DNA of 64,000 bases from Nitrospira sp. bin75 (GCA_002238765.1 MPMZ01000006.1:1-64000); one strand, 5' to 3'; counted from the first letter of the stretch, positions 16,907-25,494 are shown. The notes: generated by a model not told the origin, from the sequence alone. Made by a program: numbers and translations.

Positions 16907-17989
16907 TTATTCCGGCGGGAGGATGGGCTTGTCGGGTTTGGGCGCCCGCAAGGTTTCGAGATACGACGTCACGGCTCGCGCGTCACCGTCATCGAGGCCC
17001 AGGTTCGGCATTCGCGTGTGCTTTTTCATGCCTTGCGGGTAACGGACCCAGCGATAGACCCACGTATCATTGAGACGGAACCCGGCACGGTCCAAGGCCG
17101 GTCCGACCAGACCACCAACGTCTCCGATACTGTGACACCCGTTACACCCATATTTGTTGAAGTACAGGTTTTTTCCTTTTGCTTCCAGGGCGCCTCTTTC
17201 CTCGTCCGCCACGGTCAGGTCCGGACGAGAAATTTGACTCATTCTCGGACGTTTCGAGAAATTTTCCATGGCGGTCTTGGCGGCTTCGAATTGTTCCGCC
17301 ACTTTTTCATAGGCTTCTTCTTCGGGAAGCACGATCTCTTCTTCTTCCTCTTCGTAGTCCTCCAGATCGTCCTCCTCGTCTTCCATATCCATATCTTCGT
17401 CGTCTTCTTCAGCTTCTTCTTCAGCAGCGGCCCTGGCGGCTTCCTCGGCTTCCAGTTTCGCCAAAGCTTCGTCCATGGCCTGTTTGGCTTGATCATGTTC
17501 CGCGCTGACGGCTTGGAATTTGGACTCCAGCTCGGCTTTCCGTCCGTCCACGTCGAACGTCAACGACCCTCCGTGAAGCGTCCGGACGTATCCGACCACG
17601 GCCCACAGTTCCTCTTCGGACAGGGTATATTTGAAGGTCGGCATCGTGGACACCGCGAAGTAATTTTCATCGTCGATCACTTCCTGCAACGAGGTATCCC
17701 GCATGTCGCGCGAGATCGTGTCGAAGATTTCCTTGTCTGAAAAGGTCGACATCGCCGCGTCTTCCGACAGGTCGCGAGGACGGGGGTCCGGCATGCGTCC
17801 CCAATTGAAGCCTTCCTGCTGTCTTCCACTTTCGCCGTGACAGTGCATGCAGTAATGACTATAGATCTTGCGGCCTTTCGCCGTCCGTTCATCTTCAAAC
17901 AAGGCGCATCCGCTCGTCACGGCAAACACGGCGACGACCACGACGGCGACCTTGCCCCATACCTGCTGCATGCCTCGTTCTCCCTTCAT
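16907..17989 (-). CDS. Diheme c-type cytochrome lipoprotein with acidic linker
   Basis: Last gene of the redox operon, 360 residues. An N-terminal hydrophobic segment ends in a lipobox-like VFAVTSGC, so it is probably membrane-tethered on the periplasmic side. Two class I cytochrome c domains flank a central helical linker: heme site CMHCH near residue 47 with distal Met in STMPTFKYTLSEEE, and heme site CNGCH near residue 286 with Met in THTRMPNLGL (written KKHTRMPNLG). The linker (about 160-250) is coiled-coil-like and extremely acidic, with long Glu/Asp runs around residues 190-225. Electron transfer between docking partners is the likely job. The start overlaps the stop of the upstream gene (ATGA-type). 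Confidence 0.85.
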   Translation of the reverse strand: MKGERGMQQVWGKVAVVVVAVFAVTSGCALFEDERTAKGRKIYSHYCMHCHGESGRQQEGFNWGRMPDPRPRDLSEDAAMSTFSDKEIFDTISRDMRDTSLQEVIDDENYFAVSTMPTFKYTLSEEELWAVVGYVRTLHGGSLTFDVDGRKAELESKFQAVSAEHDQAKQAMDEALAKLEAEEAARAAAEEEAEEDDEDMDMEDEEDDLEDYEEEEEEIVLPEEEAYEKVAEQFEAAKTAMENFSKRPRMSQISRPDLTVADEERGALEAKGKNLYFNKYGCNGCHSIGDVGGLVGPALDRAGFRLNDTWVYRWVRYPQGMKKHTRMPNLGLDDGDARAVTSYLETLRAPKPDKPILPPE

Positions 17990-18822
17990 GATTCGTTACC
18001 CCTCCGAATTTTTCTCACCAGGAAAAACTGAAAGCCGGCGGCAAGTACGATACCCAACACGACGTATCCATAAATGGAATTGTCCGGTGGCGGCTCGGCC
18101 CGAAAGTACCACCATGATGAAACGGCTTTCTGCGACCCTCTTTCCTTCACCGCCCCATCCACGATTTCCCCATCCCAAAACGCGAATGCCACGTTTCGCC
18201 ATTCACCGGGCGTGACTTGCACGTCATGTTCATCACCCGTTTGTAACGGCCTGGAAAACACGACGCGCCAGGTTCCGTCCTGCCAGGCGCCCGTTGCCGA
18301 GACGTTCTGATCGTCCTGCGCCCGGATCGTTTTGAACCCCTTGGCGCTCATATCGGTGGCTTTGCCGTCTTCCTTTTTCCAGTACCAGATATTGACCGCC
18401 CCTCCTTCGACCTGGAGCATTTCCTGCCCATGGGCGAAGTGGGCCATTTTATCGCCGACCATAAACTCGATCGCGGCGGCATCGGCGGCATCGTTCGACG
18501 GATCGGCGTACTCCAGCAGGATGGCCAGATCCTGTCCGTTATGGATCCCGCGAACCTTGACGGACTTCACCGTGACTTCCTGAATGCGGTCCGGCCAATG
18601 AACCTGTGGAGCCAATTTGAATTCCGCCGGCTGGATCGTGTCCCACACCGCGGCGTTCGGATCATCGGCAGGAATCGCGTCGTCCGTCAAATGCAACCGA
18701 ACGGCCACACTGCCGGCGCCGCTTTCCGGGGGCGGGTCGCTCGCGAACACGCAGGAAACCCCGGCTCCCGTCACCGTGAGGATGAGTCCAAGCGCGACGT
18801 TGAAGATCTTCTGATATCCCAT
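17986..18822 (-). CDS. Ethylbenzene-dehydrogenase gamma-like (NxrC-like) heme-b binding protein
   Basis: This 278-residue protein has a Sec signal peptide (about 1-27), a beta-rich domain typical of the EB_dh/DMSO-reductase gamma-subunit family (VRLHLTDDAIPADDPNAAVWDTI, then FKLAPQVHWPDR, VRGIHNGQDLAILLEYADPS, WRVVFSRPL, NVAFAFWDGE), and one C-terminal membrane helix (YGYVVLGIVLAAGFQFFLV). Family members bind one heme b and relay electrons from a molybdoenzyme. In Nitrospira related proteins are candidate gamma subunits of nitrite oxidoreductase (family knowledge). No NxrA/NxrB is in this window. It overlaps the diheme cytochrome gene by 4 bases, so it is co-expressed with the bc/bd-like genes. 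Confidence 0.8.
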   Translation of the reverse strand: MGYQKIFNVALGLILTVTGAGVSCVFASDPPPESGAGSVAVRLHLTDDAIPADDPNAAVWDTIQPAEFKLAPQVHWPDRIQEVTVKSVKVRGIHNGQDLAILLEYADPSNDAADAAAIEFMVGDKMAHFAHGQEMLQVEGGAVNIWYWKKEDGKATDMSAKGFKTIRAQDDQNVSATGAWQDGTWRVVFSRPLQTGDEHDVQVTPGEWRNVAFAFWDGEIVDGAVKERGSQKAVSSWWYFRAEPPPDNSIYGYVVLGIVLAAGFQFFLVRKIRRGNES

Positions 18823-18901
18823 TTTCCTGCTCCTTGGATCCTTTTCTTCGACAAAACCAACGATCGTTGGACTCTACGAGGGCGCAACCTCCCCTCAGTC
18901 C

Positions 18902-19627
18902 TTATTCCTCTTCCTCCCAGGTCCGTGGAGACTGGCCGGCGCCGTCATATTCACCCATGATAATTTTCCAGATCCATTCGTCCGGCAATTCCACTTCCCA
19001 ACGCGGCATGGCTGATTTCCATGGCATCGCTTCGACCGGAAGGCCGACGCCGCCTTTTTTGATCCGCCAGAAGAGATAGGATTCCTGCAATTGGGCGATG
19101 GTGCCGGGATCGCCGAAATTCGCCGGAGGCGGGTTGAAGCCGACCGCTGCCGGACCTTTCCCGTCGAAATTGGCTCCGTGACAGGGAGAACAAAACGCCG
19201 CATAGAGGCCTTTCCCCATCATGATATTGTTCTGCGATCTTTCATAAGGATTCGCCAGACCGACAAACTCCCCCGGAGGCGCGGGATGAATGGTCCGATT
19301 TTCCGCCGGCGGCATATCGCTTGGGGCGAGCCTGGTATACGTTTGCCACCCCACCAACACGGGGAACAACACGAACACCAGAATGCGCGCGGTCCCGGCA
19401 ATGCCCGTCTGCCCCGTGCCGGTGAGGAACCGCCCGATGGGTCCCATGAATTCGTCGAGACTTCCCCCGCTCATGGTATAGAAAATCATCGCAGAGGCCA
19501 GGGTGAGCGCCAGATACAGGAAAATCAGACTGGCCGGGAGCGGCGCGGTGAACAACGGGAGTATGAATTTGAGAAACACATACATTCCCACCAACAGGAT
19601 GACTGTTTTCGCAAGGGAACCTTTCAT
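18902..19627 (-). CDS. Membrane-anchored monoheme cytochrome c (CSPCH)
   Basis: This 241-residue protein has three N-terminal hydrophobic helices (about residues 6-27, 32-52 and 80-97), then a periplasmic monoheme domain with heme motif CSPCH near residue 146. Downstream are a candidate distal Met (AMPWKSAMPRWEVELPDEW) and a very acidic end (WEEEE). It resembles the membrane cytochrome subunits of alternative quinol oxidoreductase modules more than a soluble class I cytochrome. It is co-directional with and 15 bases from its upstream neighbour; 79 bases separate it from the NxrC-like gene. Confidence 0.85.
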   Translation of the reverse strand: MKGSLAKTVILLVGMYVFLKFILPLFTAPLPASLIFLYLALTLASAMIFYTMSGGSLDEFMGPIGRFLTGTGQTGIAGTARILVFVLFPVLVGWQTYTRLAPSDMPPAENRTIHPAPPGEFVGLANPYERSQNNIMMGKGLYAAFCSPCHGANFDGKGPAAVGFNPPPANFGDPGTIAQLQESYLFWRIKKGGVGLPVEAMPWKSAMPRWEVELPDEWIWKIIMGEYDGAGQSPRTWEEEE

Positions 19628-19642
19628 ATTTCACCCTTCCGG

Positions 19643-20251
19643 CTAAGGTGTTCCATTGACGGTAAGGGAGGCGACATCCACCTCGCTTTCCTTGCCGATA
19701 TTCATCACGTCTTCGACCTTGACGCTAATGGGTTCGCCGCTCATTTTCTGCAAAAACGAAATCACCGAATAAATCTCCTGTTGCGACAAGGCAATCGGAT
19801 TCTTGTGGATATAGGGCATGCGGGCCGGATATTCCTTGGGCAGGCCTTCATGCCTGAAATCCAGATAAATATAGGCTTGCGGCTCGGTCAGGCTTTCATA
19901 GATGAACTCCGGAGCGAGCTTGGCTCCGATGCCCTTCAGATCCGGACACCTGGCTGATTCACTCGGACCGATGGAATGACACAAGGCGCACTGCCCTTTG
20001 CTGAAAAAAATCTTTTGACCGATCGCGGCCAAATCATCAGGCGTTTTGACTTCGGCAATATCGAAGGTCTCGATGGCCGGAGGTAGAGAGGCCATCTGCG
20101 GCACCCCCAGCGCAATCAAGGTAAACGTCCCCAGGACGATCACCACGAAGCCGACCACCCTGAGAAATTTCGACTTGATGAAGAGCAGGATGCAGATTCC
20201 GACTCCTACGACAGTGAGACCGATCAATTGGAGTATTGCGACTTCACTCAT
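19643..20251 (-). CDS. Membrane-anchored monoheme cytochrome c (CALCH)
   Basis: This 202-residue protein has two N-terminal membrane helices (about 5-26 and 29-50), followed by a cytochrome c domain with heme motif CALCH near residue 90 (FFSKGQCALCHSIGP) and likely distal Met in YPARMPYIHKN. The C-terminal tail is short and has no second heme. It lies between the first CydA-like gene and the CSPCH cytochrome in the operon, and probably passes electrons between periplasmic carriers and the membrane subunits. Confidence 0.85.
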   Translation of the reverse strand: MSEVAILQLIGLTVVGVGICILLFIKSKFLRVVGFVVIVLGTFTLIALGVPQMASLPPAIETFDIAEVKTPDDLAAIGQKIFFSKGQCALCHSIGPSESARCPDLKGIGAKLAPEFIYESLTEPQAYIYLDFRHEGLPKEYPARMPYIHKNPIALSQQEIYSVISFLQKMSGEPISVKVEDVMNIGKESEVDVASLTVNGTP

Positions 20252-20323
20252 GGGTCCTCGCTCCGTTCGGTAATGCCAGCGTCAATGGTTTCTCAAGCAA
20301 GACGTCCCATCCCGCCTGCGTTT

Positions 20324-22207
20324 TCACACCTTTTCCCGTGGGGCTCCACCGGCCATGGCAGGCGCCACGCTTCCCGGGATCTCGGCCGGTGCGGGTTGTT
20401 CCTGCCCCGGGCTTTTCTTCCCTTTGTCACCCATCGTGGCCACCCAAAAGATAAACGCCACCAGCAAACAAAACACAAAGGTATTGAGGGACATGAACGC
20501 GGCCGCGTATCCCAACGCAGGAGAATAGGCGTACTCCGAGGTGTCTCTTATCACGCCGTACACGTGCCAGTGTACCCGGGAGGATGAGCGGGCATAGCCC
20601 ATCAGCGACATCAACAGGATCACCATCACCGCATTGGACACCAACGAATAGCCGGCCCGAATCGGCATTTGCCCCCAGATCATTTCCGTCGTGGTTTTGG
20701 CGCTTTTCATCAGGATGGCCGTCAAGGGCGTAAACGTCACCATCACGAACAGAACGATCAACACCTGGGCGACGGAGAAATAGTTGATCCGGATAATGGC
20801 CGGAACGAAATACCCCCAGACCCCCAGCACAATAACCGCGATCCCGGCTAGCACCAACAAGGCGCCCATGACCGATTTGGCGATCTTCGCCCACGCGGCC
20901 GTTTCCTGCTTTCCGGCCCGCCAATACATGATGAAACTCATGAACGTGACCAGAATCATGAGATTGGCCACCGTCATTTTTGCGGACATCACCCCGAATA
21001 CGCCAAGCAGCGGATGATGGGTCCCGCCCATTTTTCTGGCTTCCTCGAGACTGGCGACAAGGGAGTGGGGGGTCATCCAGACGCCCAGACACACCATGAG
21101 CACAACGAGCATGGCAAGGATCGGTCGCCTGTAGGTTCGCTCGGAGCCCGGAATCCGGTAGGTAATGCCCATCCAGAAATAGTAGTTCGCCCCGAGGAAC
21201 AACACCCCGATGAGCATCGCCTGCAGGATAAAGAGCCAAGCCAGAAATCCGCCCATGAGGGTAATGCCCATTTGCTGGTTATATTGGTAAATCTCCCGCA
21301 TGAGCCAATACCCGGCGAAAGGCAGGGGGAGCATGCCGAACACGCCGATGAAATTTCCGACGTAGCCCATCCAATCATAATGTTCCCGTTCCTCCTGGCT
21401 GGCCGCCAGGAGATACCGGATGCCGGCATAGGCACCGCAAATGAACCCGCCCAAGACCACGTTTGCAATGAGTCGATGAATGTTGACCGGCCACCACGTG
21501 GGATTCCACGTGGCCGCCCATGCCCGCTCAATCGCCGTGCCTTCCGCCACCACGACGGGACTGGCCTGGAACGTCGCCCAGGCGTTGGGGACGATCATGA
21601 TAAACAGGGCAAAGACGTTCAGCAGGAAGCCCAAGAACAGATGAAACGTCTTTTTATTTCCCTGCATGGCGTCCCATCCGTACCAGTACAGGTACAGCGT
21701 GACCGTTTCCAACAGGAATAACAGGCAGTACACGATGAAGGTCGGGAAAAAAATGTCGGACAGATACGCCATGAGCTTCGGGTACAGCCCGATCAACAGA
21801 AAGAGCAGGATGCCCCCGAACAGCGCCGTCGTGGCGTACGCGGACGTCAACAGCTTGGTGAACTCTTTTGCCAGCTTGTCGTACCGGGCTTCCTTGGTCT
21901 TCCATCCCACGATTTCGCACACCCAGGCGAAGATCGGCACGCCCAACACGAAGCCCGCCAGAAGTAAATGCTGCTGGGCCACGACCCAGACGACGTTCCG
22001 GCTGCCGACTCCGGGAATATCCCGATACTCGACGGACATCGCTTGTGACGCCGCATCCTGGGCCCAAACCATCGCAGGCAGGAGGACCAAGGCCCAGAAG
22101 ACACTCCATCCGAAGAGGGACGAGGGTTTCACCGCAGGCACCCGGGACTTCAGCTTTTCGATCATGCCGTGGTTTTTCATATGCGATCCCTCATTGAACG
22201 GTTTCAT
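20324..22207 (-). CDS. Cytochrome bd-like oxidase subunit (CydA-like), paralogue 1
   Basis: This 627-residue polytopic protein has about 14 hydrophobic segments. CydA-like features are the first-helix pattern VVAQQHLLLAGFVLG (His near residue 77) and NIHRLIANVVLGGF (His near 240), which correspond in position to known heme ligands of subunit I. The quinol-site GRQPW motif of canonical CydA is not found, and no CydB gene is adjacent. An N-terminal hydrophobic segment ending in VWAQDA looks like a signal peptide, which is unusual for CydA. Two starts (22207 and 22180) each have GAGGG upstream. In Nitrospira such bd-like proteins are candidates for the terminal oxidase (family knowledge). Paralogue of the gene at 26320-28032. 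Confidence 0.75.
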   Translation of the reverse strand: MKPFNEGSHMKNHGMIEKLKSRVPAVKPSSLFGWSVFWALVLLPAMVWAQDAASQAMSVEYRDIPGVGSRNVVWVVAQQHLLLAGFVLGVPIFAWVCEIVGWKTKEARYDKLAKEFTKLLTSAYATTALFGGILLFLLIGLYPKLMAYLSDIFFPTFIVYCLLFLLETVTLYLYWYGWDAMQGNKKTFHLFLGFLLNVFALFIMIVPNAWATFQASPVVVAEGTAIERAWAATWNPTWWPVNIHRLIANVVLGGFICGAYAGIRYLLAASQEEREHYDWMGYVGNFIGVFGMLPLPFAGYWLMREIYQYNQQMGITLMGGFLAWLFILQAMLIGVLFLGANYYFWMGITYRIPGSERTYRRPILAMLVVLMVCLGVWMTPHSLVASLEEARKMGGTHHPLLGVFGVMSAKMTVANLMILVTFMSFIMYWRAGKQETAAWAKIAKSVMGALLVLAGIAVIVLGVWGYFVPAIIRINYFSVAQVLIVLFVMVTFTPLTAILMKSAKTTTEMIWGQMPIRAGYSLVSNAVMVILLMSLMGYARSSSRVHWHVYGVIRDTSEYAYSPALGYAAAFMSLNTFVFCLLVAFIFWVATMGDKGKKSPGQEQPAPAEIPGSVAPAMAGGAPREKV

Positions 22208-22214
22208 CGTTCCC

Positions 22215-22442
22215 TCAATAGTTGTGTGGTAACAGCGGCGCGACAGTCTGACAGGTCGCCCGCAGGATCATCAAGTCCCGTGAGTAGGCCCCATACTCAT
22301 GGCGCTGCAACGGGCGCTTGAACGACGGTTGATTACAGGCCCCGTCCAACGCGCTGTTGACCATCAGGTGCAGGTCGTCGAACGTCGGATTGCCCACACA
22401 CCCGGTCACCGCCAACACCAGGCACATCGCCGCCAGTCTCAT
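22215..22442 (-). CDS. Small lipoprotein (75 aa)
   Basis: MRLAAMCLVLAVTGCVGNP is a short type II signal with lipobox AVTGC (Cys 15). The mature part of about 60 residues has two more cysteines (GACNQ, RATCQT) that could form a disulfide. It is not recognised as a family. It lies within the redox operon between the unknown membrane protein and CydA-like paralogue 1, starting a few bases after the former. ATG 22442 is preferred over a TTG at 22472. It may be an accessory or structural subunit. Confidence 0.7.
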   Translation of the reverse strand: MRLAAMCLVLAVTGCVGNPTFDDLHLMVNSALDGACNQPSFKRPLQRHEYGAYSRDLMILRATCQTVAPLLPHNY

Positions 22443-22468
22443 GATTTTTTCCCAAACATCTCCAATCG

Positions 22469-23416
22469 TCAATGCGTGTGATCGGCGGGGTTGTGCCCGC
22501 TACCGGAGGAACCGGGGGCAGCCGAAGCCGCCGGTTTCTCCTTGGGAGCCGCCTTCTCCAGAGCCTTCTCCAGAGCCTTCTCCGGGGCCTCCGCCGGCTT
22601 CTCCGCCTTCGGCGTCGCCCCCTCGGGATTCTCTTTCTCCAACTCCTTCAACGTGGCCTCGGCGCGAGCCAGGACCTGTTCCGCGCTCTTGATGACCTCC
22701 TTGGGAACGATCTCCTTTTCCGCCTTTTTCGCGTCAATGAATTCGTATTCTTCATGGGGATGCGGGGTGCTCACGGGGAGCAAGCCCCAAAACAAAAAGA
22801 TCAGCACGACGCCGGTTCCCGTAAAGGCCGTCAGCCAGAGCGGTTGGTCCCGCGGAATCCTGAGGAGATCCCATTTCGACACGATATCCTGGAACGCCCC
22901 GTCGACGGGCGCAGACGCGCGAACGAAGCGTTGCGCCAAGGCACCCAGGCCGAACAACCAGCCATACACCAGGACGATCAGGACGATGGTGACCGGCAGT
23001 CCCCACATGACCAATTCCAGGCTGATTTTTTCAGCAATTGGAATCACGAGGACGTTTTCTTCGACAACATGCAGCGTGGCGTGGACCGCTGATAGTGAGA
23101 GGGACTTGACGCCACTCACGATCATGAACAACAGGGGAAGATAGATCACGGAAAAGACCGCCCACATCCCCCACAAGCGAAGGCCCGTCCCCTTGGGAGG
23201 ATCTACGCTCAACCGTTCAAGAAAGACCGTGCGGGAGCACAGGCCGAGCGCCCAAATGTCAATGGGAATGGACAGGACGAGCAATGCTTCAAGACCGACA
23301 CCTTCCCACGGATGAACACCGGCCGCCAACATGAGAAACGCGGCGACCAGTTTCAGAGGGAAACCCGTCCAGAACGTCGGCCAAGCGACCAACAGACCGA
23401 GTTTGGCGTTCGACAT
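22469..23416 (-). CDS. Membrane protein of the redox operon with Glu/Lys/Ala-rich tail
   Basis: Unrecognised 315-residue protein. About five transmembrane helices occupy residues 8-215, then a cytoplasmic or periplasmic charged tail (about 225-315) containing low-complexity repeats (EKALEKALEKA) and a His-containing end (HNPADHTH). The stop lies one base from the cytochrome b reading frame region, in tight operon spacing. There are no obvious heme-ligand motifs, though conserved-looking His occur in the helices (AVHATLHVVEENV). Its position next to cytochrome b and CydA-like genes suggests a structural subunit of the same complex. Function is inferred only from context. Confidence 0.7.
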   Translation of the reverse strand: MSNAKLGLLVAWPTFWTGFPLKLVAAFLMLAAGVHPWEGVGLEALLVLSIPIDIWALGLCSRTVFLERLSVDPPKGTGLRLWGMWAVFSVIYLPLLFMIVSGVKSLSLSAVHATLHVVEENVLVIPIAEKISLELVMWGLPVTIVLIVLVYGWLFGLGALAQRFVRASAPVDGAFQDIVSKWDLLRIPRDQPLWLTAFTGTGVVLIFLFWGLLPVSTPHPHEEYEFIDAKKAEKEIVPKEVIKSAEQVLARAEATLKELEKENPEGATPKAEKPAEAPEKALEKALEKAAPKEKPAASAAPGSSGSGHNPADHTH

Positions 23417-23417
23417 C

Positions 23418-24524
23418 TTAATCCAAAAATTCCCTGTTGAGGATCGCGGAAACGGTGAAAATCAAAATCACCGCCATAATGGCAATCCAGCCGATCAACG
23501 CTATCGGCCGTTTAAAAATATTCCGTTCCGGATTCCTGTCGAGAAACGGTAATGCCGCCAGGAAGCCCATAAACGCTCCGGGGATCGCGACGGCCCCCAA
23601 AAACTGGCCGAATTCTCCGCCAAAGATCTTCAAGCGCAACAGTTGAAAGAGAAACAGAAAATACCATTCAGGTTCAGGATGGTAGTCCCCCGGATCCGGT
23701 GTGGCCTCTTCCAACAACACCACCGGCTCGATAAACGCCAACGTACAGATAATCAGAAAGACCGTGGCCATGGCCACGATATCCTTCCAGATCTGCCTGG
23801 GAAAGAAATAATCCGTCTTCGCCTTGATTTGTTCGGGGGTTCCACGGAACGGACCGGCGGGTCCGGCTTTGCGGAACAGGAACAGGTGGAGACCGGCCAA
23901 ACCCATTAATGCCGCCGGCAGAACCATCACGTGAATGACGAAGAACCGGCTCAGGGTCATTTGGCCCGGGGTCGGCCCCCCTTTCAGAAAACGACTCAGG
24001 AAATCCCCGACGAGCGGGGTCTTGTCCATGATCTCGACACCCACGACCGTGGCCCAATACGCCCGTTGATCCCATGGGAGCAGGTAGCCCGTAAAGCCGA
24101 ATGCCATGACCAGTCCGAAGAGAGCCAGCCCGACCAGCCAAATCAGTTCCCTGGGCTTTTTATAGGCTCCCCACAGGAACACTTGAGACATATGGGCAAA
24201 CACCATCACCACCATGGCCGAAGAGCCCCAGAAATGGTAACTCAGCAGAAACCATCCGTAATCCACTTCGTGAATGATGTATTGCGTGCTGGCATACGCG
24301 TGGTCGGTGCTCGGCACGTAGTAAAACATCAACAGAATCCCCGTCACCACCTGCATAATGAAGATGAACAGCAAACACGAGCCGAACGCATAGGCCCATC
24401 GAGACCCGCCGGGAACGGGCTCGTTCAACATTTTGGCCTGAATGGTTTTCAGCCCGACTCGTTCATCGACAAAGTCGACGACTTTTTCAAAGACATTGGG
24501 TTGGTTGGTGGTATCGCCGTTCAT
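23418..24524 (-). CDS. Cytochrome b of a bc/b6f-type complex (fused b6 + subunit IV)
   Basis: Quinol-oxidising membrane subunit, 368 residues. The N-terminal four-helix domain has both heme-ligand His pairs: YHFWGSSAMVVMVFAH (spacing 14) and IHVMVLPAALMGLAGLH (spacing 15). The 15-residue spacing in helix D is the cytochrome b6-type value. The C-terminal domain carries the Qo motif PEWY (HPEPEWYFLFLFQLLR), so the b6 and subunit-IV parts are fused in one chain, as in bc1-type proteins. It directly follows the Rieske gene (6 bases apart). Together with the c-type cytochromes this would form complex III. Confidence 0.93.
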   Translation of the reverse strand: MNGDTTNQPNVFEKVVDFVDERVGLKTIQAKMLNEPVPGGSRWAYAFGSCLLFIFIMQVVTGILLMFYYVPSTDHAYASTQYIIHEVDYGWFLLSYHFWGSSAMVVMVFAHMSQVFLWGAYKKPRELIWLVGLALFGLVMAFGFTGYLLPWDQRAYWATVVGVEIMDKTPLVGDFLSRFLKGGPTPGQMTLSRFFVIHVMVLPAALMGLAGLHLFLFRKAGPAGPFRGTPEQIKAKTDYFFPRQIWKDIVAMATVFLIICTLAFIEPVVLLEEATPDPGDYHPEPEWYFLFLFQLLRLKIFGGEFGQFLGAVAIPGAFMGFLAALPFLDRNPERNIFKRPIALIGWIAIMAVILIFTVSAILNREFLD

Positions 24525-24530
24525 AACGCG

Positions 24531-25475
24531 TTACAGCAGTCGGATTTGCCCTTTCACCCCGGCCTTGTATTCAACGTCGATGATTTGCACTTCTCCGGCG
24601 GCATTGACCTGCATCGGCAGGACGTCGAGCGGACGCGGCGCCGGGCCGTCCAGCACCTTGCCCGCCTCGTCATAGATGCTTAAATGACAGGGACACAAAA
24701 AGACCCCGTCGGGAAAATTCTTCGTTCTGCGCCACTTGTACCCGCATCCCAGATGCGGGCATTTTCCGGAAAATCCGATGTAGGGCGCCTTGGCTTTATT
24801 CACCCACACCAACTCGCCCTTGTGGTCGTAAAACTTCTTGTCTTTCCCGCCGTAGACGGCCTTTTGCACTTCGGGAGTCGCCTTCACCACCCAGATGTTT
24901 TTCTCGATCTGCTGTTCGGGCATAAAGGCTTCCTTGAAGCCCCGCGTGAACTTGAACTGGTAGCCGATGTTATCTTTTCGGATCTTGCGGACGTTACCCA
25001 CGGAAAACCACGAATTGTCGAACGGCTTGTACATGGGCTTCATGACGTATTTCAAAACGGGGAAGACCAGGGGAAGGGCGATCAACGTGCCGATCGCGTG
25101 CGTCATGTTCATGAAAAAGTTACGGCGGGGCACCCCCTGTTCGAGTTGGGGGCAGGGCACGAGAATTTCGCCGGGCTCCACGTGCAGACGATCTTCCAGG
25201 TGGGCGATTTCCACGTCGTGATGCGTGACGTAAGCGTCGCGGTCCAGCACGGGAAACGCCCTGAATTCCTCCAGCGAACCCCGCAGCACGATTTCTTCCT
25301 CATTCGGGATTTCCTGGATTTGGCCGACCGGGACCTGTCGGTCCACGCCTTGCCCGGGCCCCTCCCTGACCACCACGTGACTGATCTCGAGGGAGAGAGG
25401 ATCGACAATGACCTTGGAAATGCTGCCGACTTCCCCGTCGGCACACCGCGCTTTTGCCTTGATTTTCGGTTGCAT
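24531..25475 (-). CDS. Rieske iron-sulfur protein with N-terminal PRC-barrel-like domain
   Basis: This 314-residue protein. Residues about 1-85 look like a PRC-barrel-type beta domain (GEVGSISKVIVDPLSLEISH, VPVGQIQEIPNEEEIVL), unusual for Rieske proteins. One membrane anchor helix follows at about 120-145 (MTHAIGTLIALPLVFPVL), then the Rieske domain with both 2Fe-2S ligand boxes: CPHLGC near 237 and CPCHLS near 259. The insert between anchor and cluster is larger than in minimal Rieske proteins. It lies between a cytochrome c gene and the cytochrome b gene, so it is almost certainly the complex III Rieske subunit. Confidence 0.92.
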   Translation of the reverse strand: MQPKIKAKARCADGEVGSISKVIVDPLSLEISHVVVREGPGQGVDRQVPVGQIQEIPNEEEIVLRGSLEEFRAFPVLDRDAYVTHHDVEIAHLEDRLHVEPGEILVPCPQLEQGVPRRNFFMNMTHAIGTLIALPLVFPVLKYVMKPMYKPFDNSWFSVGNVRKIRKDNIGYQFKFTRGFKEAFMPEQQIEKNIWVVKATPEVQKAVYGGKDKKFYDHKGELVWVNKAKAPYIGFSGKCPHLGCGYKWRRTKNFPDGVFLCPCHLSIYDEAGKVLDGPAPRPLDVLPMQVNAAGEVQIIDVEYKAGVKGQIRLL

Positions 25476-25494
25476 CGAACGTCCTGAAATGAGG

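Noticed and set aside
20324-22207. Formate-hydrogenlyase or NrfD-type identity for the bd-like proteins
   Set aside because: The QxH and NxHR helices and general helix pattern fit CydA-like proteins better; no iron-sulfur partner of NrfD type is present.
22557-22590. Short tandem repeat (CCAGAGCCTTCTC) suspected as a CRISPR-like repeat
   Set aside because: It encodes the EKALEKALEKA tail of a membrane protein; there are no spacers. No CRISPR array was seen anywhere in the window.
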